Source: Nocardia sp. NBC_00403 (lineage in GTDB: Bacteria; Actinomycetota; Actinomycetes; Mycobacteriales; Mycobacteriaceae). Taken from it: DNA of 64,000 nucleotides. The position numbers and the translations under genes are program-made. The stretch spans positions 2,108,001-2,172,000 of the forward strand of contig NZ_CP107939.1 of assembly GCF_036046055.1 (NCBI RefSeq), read 5' to 3'. A model generated the notes under the pieces. That model worked only from the letters and a program-made list of their open reading frames with translations, was not told the DNA's origin and searched no databases. This document shows positions 53,325 through 64,000 of this stretch, piece by piece. The number at the start of each line of letters is the position of its first letter. Position 1 is the stretch's first letter.

Positions 53325-54077
53325 ATGCCAGCAAGTCTCGGATGGATCCGACAGTTCCACAAACCCCGTTCGGCCGATTGCCCACCACTGCTGATCTGCC
53401 CGCACGCCGGTGCGGGTGCCTCCGCGTATCGTGCGTTCTCCAAGGCGCTGAGTGCGCACTTCGACGTGCAGTTGCTGCAATACCCCGGTCGCCAGGATCG
53501 TGCGGCCGAACCTGCCGCCGCGACCCTGCCCGAGATGGCCGCCGGTGCGCTCGAGGGATATCTCTCGGCACCGCAGCGGGACGCTCCGCTCACCCTTTTC
53601 GGCCACAGCATGGGCGCTATCGTCGCCTTCGAATTCGTCCGTCTCGCAGAGGCTTCGGGAGTGGATATCCGACTGCTCGCGGCATCGTCCGCGGCCGCGC
53701 CCGGTCGGGTCGCCGACCTGCCGGGGCATCCCACCACGGACGAGGAACTCCTCGACCACATGGCCGCGCTCAACGGCACCGGCGCAGATGTCATGGCCAG
53801 CCGTGATGTCATGCGGATGGCGTTGCCGGTGCTGAAGGCCGACTACCGGGCCTTCGACGCGTACTCGTGCGCCGCCGACGTTCGAGTCGACGCCCCGCTG
53901 CAGGTGTTCGGTGGTGACGAGGATCCGTTCGTCGCGCCGCGCGATCTGTACGCGTGGTCGGTCCACACCAGCGCGGATCTCCAGGTGACGCTCTTCGCCG
54001 GGGGCCACTTCTACATCGACGACCATATCGACGGCATCGCGGAACTGCTTGTGCCGCAGACCAGCACAGTCGCGTAG
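53325..54077 (+). CDS. mbtT: Type II thioesterase, MbtT-like
   Basis: 250-aa alpha/beta-hydrolase that clears mis-primed acyl groups from NRPS/PKS carrier domains. Nucleophile in FGHSMGAIVAFEFVR, catalytic Asp in FGGDEDPFV and His in FAGGHFYIDDH. CPHAGAGASAYRAFSKAL at the N-terminus is typical. ATG 53325 is preceded by CAGGAG. First gene of the iron-box operon; the KS gene follows after 19 bp. Named by position and family after the mycobactin MbtT; it could equally be called nbtA-like. Confidence 0.88.
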   Translation: MPASLGWIRQFHKPRSADCPPLLICPHAGAGASAYRAFSKALSAHFDVQLLQYPGRQDRAAEPAAATLPEMAAGALEGYLSAPQRDAPLTLFGHSMGAIVAFEFVRLAEASGVDIRLLAASSAAAPGRVADLPGHPTTDEELLDHMAALNGTGADVMASRDVMRMALPVLKADYRAFDAYSCAADVRVDAPLQVFGGDEDPFVAPRDLYAWSVHTSADLQVTLFAGGHFYIDDHIDGIAELLVPQTSTVA

Positions 54078-54096
54078 CGATCACACAGAGGACATG

Positions 54097-55407
54097 ATGA
54101 GCACATCCACTACCGACGATCCGATCGTCGTCGTCGGAATGGCCGTCGAGGCGCCTGGGGGGATCGACACGCTGCCCGCCTTCTGGTCGATGCTCTCGGA
54201 GTCCCGAGAGATGATCGGCCCGTTCCCGCGCGATCGGGAATGGCCGGTCGAGGAGTTGCTTTCGCTGGGCCGGATCGACGGCTGGTCGCCGGTGCGCGAC
54301 GCCGGTGGGTTCCTCGATGGTGCCACGGAATTCGATCCGATGTTCTTCGGGATCACCCCGCGCGAGGCGGTCGCAATGGATCCGCAGCAGCGGGTGGGCA
54401 TGCGGGTCGCCTGGCGGGCGTTGGAGCATGCCGGACTCAATCCGGGTGCGCTGGAGAGCATGCAGGCCGGTGTGTGGATGGGTGTCTCCGCCACCGAGTA
54501 CGGGCCCGGCGTCGCAAGCGTGAACGAGTACAGCGGGTACCGGGCGACCGGTACCGCCCTCGGCGCGGTCGCGGGCCGGATCTCGCACGGACTCGGTCTG
54601 ATCGGGCCGTCGGTCAGTGTGGACACGGCCTGCGCCTCGTCATTGACCGCGGTTCATCAGGCCGCCGCCGCGATTCGTGCGGGGGAGTGCGACTGGGCGT
54701 TGGCCGGTGGGGTTTGTGTCATGGGCTCACCCGGCGCCTTCTACGAGTTCTCGAAGAACAATGCGCTGGCTACGGATGGCCACTGCCGTCCCTACGCGGC
54801 AGACGCAACCGGCACTCTCTGGGGTGAGGGCGCCGGAGTTGTGGTGCTGGAGCATGAATCCCGGGCTCGCGAACTGGGGCACCGGATCTACGGCCGCCTG
54901 CTCGGTTCGCGGATCAACCACAACGGCAAGGGCGCACCGCTGGCCGTTCCGAGTGCCGCCGCCCAGGAACGTCTGGTTCGCGACACGCTGGCCGTTGCCG
55001 ACATTGCGCCGGAGCTGGTCGGTCTGATCGAAGGCCACGGCACCGGGACACCGGTCGGAGACCCGCTCGAGCTGACCGCGCTGAGCAGGACATACGGGTC
55101 CGGTCGCGCGCTGCTCGGCTCGGTCAAATCCAATGTCGGTCACGCCCAGGCCGCCTCGGGGATGCTCGGCCTGATCAAGGTGCTGTTGTGCGGAGCCAAC
55201 GGCCAGATCGCGCCGACGCTGTGGGGTGACAACCCGACGACCGAAATCGATTGGGATAAAACCGGTTTGCAGCTGGCCCTCGAGTTCGATGCGTGGGAAC
55301 CGGTTGACGGCATGCGTTACGGCGCCGTGTCCTCGTTCGGCGTCGCGGGTACGAATGCGCACGCGATCATCGGCATGCCGGTGCTGGAGGAGGATTCCGA
55401 TGTCTAG
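54097..55407 (+). CDS. mbtC: Polyketide beta-ketoacyl synthase, MbtC-like
   Basis: 436-aa stand-alone KS that condenses the acyl starter with the extender unit held by the next protein. Complete KS triad: Cys in VDTACASSLTAVHQA, His in EGHGTGTPVGDP and His in SVKSNVGHAQAASG. Length fits MbtC. Of two adjacent ATG codons, 54097 has better spacing from AGAGGA. The stop overlaps the next start by 8 bp, coupling the KS to the AT-KR-ACP protein. Confidence 0.92.
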   Translation: MSTSTTDDPIVVVGMAVEAPGGIDTLPAFWSMLSESREMIGPFPRDREWPVEELLSLGRIDGWSPVRDAGGFLDGATEFDPMFFGITPREAVAMDPQQRVGMRVAWRALEHAGLNPGALESMQAGVWMGVSATEYGPGVASVNEYSGYRATGTALGAVAGRISHGLGLIGPSVSVDTACASSLTAVHQAAAAIRAGECDWALAGGVCVMGSPGAFYEFSKNNALATDGHCRPYAADATGTLWGEGAGVVVLEHESRARELGHRIYGRLLGSRINHNGKGAPLAVPSAAAQERLVRDTLAVADIAPELVGLIEGHGTGTPVGDPLELTALSRTYGSGRALLGSVKSNVGHAQAASGMLGLIKVLLCGANGQIAPTLWGDNPTTEIDWDKTGLQLALEFDAWEPVDGMRYGAVSSFGVAGTNAHAIIGMPVLEEDSDV

Positions 55408-58400
55408 CTACCAGATGCCGGACGGCACCATCCCGGTGTTGCTGTCCTCCGATACGGCCGAGGGGTTGCGTGCCGAGGCCGCCGCGATCCTCGGCTACCT
55501 CGAGAACCACCATCGGGTGTCGCCGAATCAGTTGGCGGACATGCTGTTTCGCACTCGCGTTCCGCGCCGCCAGCGGGTGCTCGCCTTGGTGCGCACCCGC
55601 GAGGAACTGCTCGAGGCGCTACGCGCGGTCCTCGAGGAAACCGCGCATCCTGCCGTGATCGCCGGGGACGGTGCGGCGACCGCCCGCCGGGTCGGGTTCG
55701 TATTTCCCGGCCAGGGCAGTCAGCGGCCCGGCATGGGGGCACTGTATTACGAGATCTCGCAGGAATATCGGGCCACGATCGACGAGTGTGCCACGATCCA
55801 CCTGGAACGGTTCGGTGACGACAAGCCCATGCACTACCTGCTCGGGAACGCAGGCCGGTTCGACGACACAGTGTGGGAAGTTCAGCCTGCGTTGATGTTC
55901 CATATGGTCGGCCTGGCCGCCATGTGGCGGGCGGCCGGTGTCACGCCGGGCGCCACCATCGGGCACAGCCAGGGTGAGCTGGCGGCCGGTGCGGTCTCGG
56001 GCATCATGACGTTGCGCGACGCGGTGCTGGCCGTGACCCACCGCGCCAAGCTGGTCGGCCGGATGTCGCCGGGTGGTTTCTCGATGGCCGTACTCGGCAT
56101 GGATCGCGATGCCTGTGAGGCCTTGCTGGCCAGGCATTCCGGCTGGGCCGAGCTGTCGGTGATCAACTCCCCGCACATTCTGGCCATCTCCGGTGACCGC
56201 GCCACCATCGTCGAGATGGTGGCGCTCGCGAACTCGCGCGGTCAGTTCGCCAAGGAAATCCGGGTCGCGTATCCCGCGCACACCTCGATTGTCAGCGAGT
56301 ACCGGACCGATCTGGAGGCCGTGCTCAACGACGAGATGAGCAGCAGCCATTTTGCCGTCACCGAAATTCCCAGCTACGGAGCGACGCTCGGCGCTCCCAT
56401 CACGCCCGACCTGACACATCGGCACTACTGGTACTGGAACCTGCGCAACCGAGTGCGATTCGATCGCGCGGTGGTCGCGGCGGCCGGCGACGGGGTGGAC
56501 ACCCTGATCGAGATCGCCGAGCATCCGATGCTGCAGCTGGCCTTGCAGGAGAACCTGACCCTGGTGCCCAAGTCGATGCCCGCCAAGGACTTCCGGGTCA
56601 TCGGCACTTCACTGCGCACCGCCGAAGGGCTGCGGGAGTTCACCAGGAACGTGGCCACCGTGGCGGTGCACGACCTGAACTACCGATGGGATGCGCTGCG
56701 CACCGAATCCGGTTCGAGCACAGTGGAATTACCATTGCGCGATTTCCCGAACACGGTGATGAACCGCCAGCAGCTGTGGGCCTCGAACCAATCGGCGACC
56801 GTGTCGAGCGGGTCAACCGAAGCCGACCACGGTCAGCGCCCGACCCGGTTTGCCGAGAACTGGGTACGGCTCGAGCGTCGGTCCCTGGTGTCGCCGCGCA
56901 GCCTGTTGGTCGTTGACCACACCGGGCGTTGCGGCGAACTGGCCGCGGCAGTGTGCGCCGCGGCGTACAACCATGGCGCGAGCGCGACGGTCTATGACTC
57001 GGACAAGCCTGCGGCCATCGCGGACTACGACTCGGTGGTCGTCCTGCTGCCCGAACTCCCGGACCAGGACGCACCCGCCGCGGTCCACGAGATCTCCGAT
57101 TTCTACGCCTCTCGGTGGCTGCCCGCCATCGACCCGACCGTCGTTGACTGCTGGCTGGTGACCATCGGCGGCGAGTCGGTGGTAGCCGAAGATCCCGCGC
57201 CGCATTTGTTCCACGGCGCGGTGTCCGCCGGATTCCGCTGCATCGGTCTAGAGAACATCGGTACCGCGTTCCGTCATCTCGATCTGGGAGCGGGCGATTC
57301 GGATGCCGCGCGAGCCGCGACCATCGTGCTCGCCTTGCACACCAAGGACGAGGCGCAACTCGCGCTGCGCGGCGGCGGGCTCTACGCCAAGCGGCTCGAA
57401 GTGGATTCCGCGCGCCCGACAGAGACGCCGGACCCCCGAGACCTCGAGCACGTCGTAATCGTCGGCGGCACCGGGACTTTAGGCCTGAAGTTCGCCGAAT
57501 ACCTCGCCCGTCGCGGTGCCGAGCGCATCACTCTGCTGAGCCGCTCGGGCGAAACCGAGGCGGTCGCGGGTCGATTGCGGGCCATCCGGGAAATCGGTGC
57601 CGAAGTGATCGTCGCCGCCTGCGATGTCAGCGATGAATCCAGCGTGCGACGGCTCGCCGCCGCCCACATGGCCACGCCTGCCACCATGCTCGTACACGCC
57701 GCGGTGAACTATGTGGGCGCCGAACTCGCAGACATCACCACCGAGAAGGTGCTCGAGATGGCGAGCTCGAAAATCATCGGCACCGATCATCTCCTCCGGC
57801 TGCTTCCGCTTGCCGACGATTGCCGAATCATCATCTGTTCTTCCGCGGCGGCCATCTTCGGCGGCCGGGGACAGATTCTGTACTCCACCGTCAATCGGAT
57901 GCTCGACGTGCTGGCGACCCGGTTGCGGTTCTCGGGCGCGAATGCTGTTGCGGTGCAGTGGGGAATCTGGGATCTCGAAGGACCGCTGCATGCGGTCGGC
58001 CTCGACCGGATCACCGCCGCGGGTGGCGTCTCCATGGACCCGCGCGATGCCCTCGCCGTCGGTTTCACCGCGCATGCCGAAATCGGCCGGCCCGGAAACC
58101 GTCTCGTGATGGCCGCCGATTGGGCGCAGCTGTCCGACATCATCTCAGCGGTCGGCTGGGGTCCGCTGCTGACCGACATACTGGCGCGGGTGGAGCTGCT
58201 CACGCCGGCGCTGACGGTGGCAGACACCGTCGCGGCGCAGCCCGTTGCCGAGCAGTCGAGTGCGGCGGCCGCAGTCGATGTCTCGCTGTCCGACCAGGTC
58301 CTGCGGCAGCTGGGCAAGGTGATGGGCACCGACGGTACCGAATCCATCGACGGCTCTGTCCCGTTGGTGGCGCTCGGCCTGGATTCGCTGCAGGCGTTGG

Positions 58401-58513
58401 ATTTCCGCAAGCGGATCAAGGCGGAGCTGGACCGCGACCTGCCGGTCGCAGCGATTCTGGGCGGCGCATCGCTAAACGATGTCGTGCTGCTGATGGCAGA
58501 GAACACCAACTAG
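55400..58513 (+). CDS. mbtD: Polyketide synthase AT-KR-ACP, MbtD-like
   Basis: 1037-aa partner of the KS. Acyltransferase at about residues 85-400 (FPGQGSQRPGMG; nucleophile in GHSQGELAAGA), a linker, ketoreductase at about 670-900 (VIVGGTGTLGLKFAEYLARR, NADPH site) and ACP at about 965-1035 (LGLDSLQALDF, phosphopantetheine Ser). Together the pair makes the beta-hydroxy acyl unit that links the two hydroxamate-bearing parts in mycobactin/nocobactin. In the AT, the loop before the second active residue reads AYPAHTSIV, so malonyl or methylmalonyl preference is not assigned. ATG 55400 after GGAGGAGG; frames further upstream are KS shadows. Confidence 0.92.
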   Translation: MSSYQMPDGTIPVLLSSDTAEGLRAEAAAILGYLENHHRVSPNQLADMLFRTRVPRRQRVLALVRTREELLEALRAVLEETAHPAVIAGDGAATARRVGFVFPGQGSQRPGMGALYYEISQEYRATIDECATIHLERFGDDKPMHYLLGNAGRFDDTVWEVQPALMFHMVGLAAMWRAAGVTPGATIGHSQGELAAGAVSGIMTLRDAVLAVTHRAKLVGRMSPGGFSMAVLGMDRDACEALLARHSGWAELSVINSPHILAISGDRATIVEMVALANSRGQFAKEIRVAYPAHTSIVSEYRTDLEAVLNDEMSSSHFAVTEIPSYGATLGAPITPDLTHRHYWYWNLRNRVRFDRAVVAAAGDGVDTLIEIAEHPMLQLALQENLTLVPKSMPAKDFRVIGTSLRTAEGLREFTRNVATVAVHDLNYRWDALRTESGSSTVELPLRDFPNTVMNRQQLWASNQSATVSSGSTEADHGQRPTRFAENWVRLERRSLVSPRSLLVVDHTGRCGELAAAVCAAAYNHGASATVYDSDKPAAIADYDSVVVLLPELPDQDAPAAVHEISDFYASRWLPAIDPTVVDCWLVTIGGESVVAEDPAPHLFHGAVSAGFRCIGLENIGTAFRHLDLGAGDSDAARAATIVLALHTKDEAQLALRGGGLYAKRLEVDSARPTETPDPRDLEHVVIVGGTGTLGLKFAEYLARRGAERITLLSRSGETEAVAGRLRAIREIGAEVIVAACDVSDESSVRRLAAAHMATPATMLVHAAVNYVGAELADITTEKVLEMASSKIIGTDHLLRLLPLADDCRIIICSSAAAIFGGRGQILYSTVNRMLDVLATRLRFSGANAVAVQWGIWDLEGPLHAVGLDRITAAGGVSMDPRDALAVGFTAHAEIGRPGNRLVMAADWAQLSDIISAVGWGPLLTDILARVELLTPALTVADTVAAQPVAEQSSAAAAVDVSLSDQVLRQLGKVMGTDGTESIDGSVPLVALGLDSLQALDFRKRIKAELDRDLPVAAILGGASLNDVVLLMAENTN

Positions 58514-58529
58514 GGCTAGGGGCAGATTC

Positions 58530-63610
<5,081 letters not shown>

Positions 63611-63614
<4 letters not shown>

Positions 63615-64000
63615 CCGCCGCTCCGCCGCAAATCGAGGACATTCTGGCGCTCAGCCCGCTGCAGGAGGGATTGTTCTCACTGTCCCGGATGAGCGGGAAC
63701 GGCATCGATCTCTACACCATGCAGTTCGTGGTGGACATCGACGGCCCGCTGAACGTCGAGCTGCTGCGCCGAAGCGCGCAGGCCATGCTGGACCGGCATC
63801 CAAACCTGCGCGCCGCGTTCTGGGATCGCGACGTGCCTGAGCCGGTGCAGATCGTGCCCGCGCACGCCGCGATGCCGTGGTCCGAAAGGACCGCGCGGCC
63901 CACCGAATTCGACGCGATCGCGGAGTCGGAGCGCCGCCGCCCCTTCGACCTGAGCCGGGGCCCGGCCCTGCGCGTCGTACTGCTCGCGGTGCCGGGCGAG
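63611..64000 (+). CDS. mbtF: NRPS start, MbtF-like condensation domain, cut by window edge
   Basis: The first 130 residues of the next NRPS. GTG 63611 overlaps the MbtE-like stop (GTGA). LALSPLQEGLFSLSRMSG is the typical first motif of a condensation domain, followed by LLRRSAQAMLDRHPNLRAAF. By position and coupling it corresponds to MbtF, which adds the last (cyclisable or formylated) lysine. The rest, including its A domain and any terminal domain, lies beyond the right edge. Confidence 0.85.

Overview
The window is high-GC actinobacterial chromosome and reads as a mycolate-containing genus, most likely Nocardia. The reasons are a nocobactin/mycobactin-type siderophore locus with IdeR-type iron boxes, an antigen-85-type mycolyltransferase, an Mtb12-like secreted antigen, an MmpL transporter, and an S10 ribosomal operon that ends after rpsQ as in mycobacteria. 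No rRNA, tRNA, complete insertion sequence or CRISPR array was seen.

Layout. 1-16.6 kb: two large NRPS genes. The first is cut by the left edge (C-A-T-C plus a decaying A domain); the second is A-T-C-A-T-C-A-T-TE followed by a 29-residue repeat linker and a catalytically broken epimerase-like domain. The product is not identified, but the first complete A domain carries a threonine code. 16.8-17.9 kb: secreted Ag85-family protein with a strong terminator. 17.9-19.0 kb: gene debris, including an IS110-type transposase fragment. 19.0-21.0 kb: minus-strand operon of three roadblock proteins and one DUF4388/wHTH-like protein, without a GTPase. 21.5-26.7 kb: Nramp transporter, SDR reductase, a five-copy intergenic repeat array with a long hairpin, a crotonase and a double-TetR regulator. 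26.8-33.2 kb: aldehyde dehydrogenase-like protein without its catalytic cysteine, a DrrABC-type exporter, a lycopene-cyclase-family flavoprotein and a hotdog thioesterase.

33.7-39.0 kb: rpsJ-rplC-rplD-rplW-rplB-rpsS-rplV-rpsC-rplP-rpmC-rpsQ, tightly coupled. 39.1-50.7 kb: mixed chromosomal genes: MFS transporter, EXLDI-like protein plus MmpL, a SpdB/DUF2637-like membrane protein next to SOS-box-like sites and a tandem duplication, a VOC protein, CPBP protease, RluA-type pseudouridine synthase, PPOX-fold protein, a small unknown ORF and an ABC exporter remnant.

49.4-64.0 kb: iron-siderophore region. It holds a siderophore-interacting protein, the Mtb12-like antigen, an MbtG-like lysine N6-hydroxylase, a formyltransferase, an MbtT-like thioesterase, an MbtC-like KS, an MbtD-like AT-KR-ACP, an MbtE-like NRPS and the start of an MbtF-like NRPS that runs off the right edge. 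Hydroxylase plus formyltransferase suggests an N6-formyl-N6-hydroxylysine residue, as in the formobactin/amamistatin/nocobactin group. Four IdeR-like boxes precede SIP, mbtG, the formyltransferase and the thioesterase-led operon.
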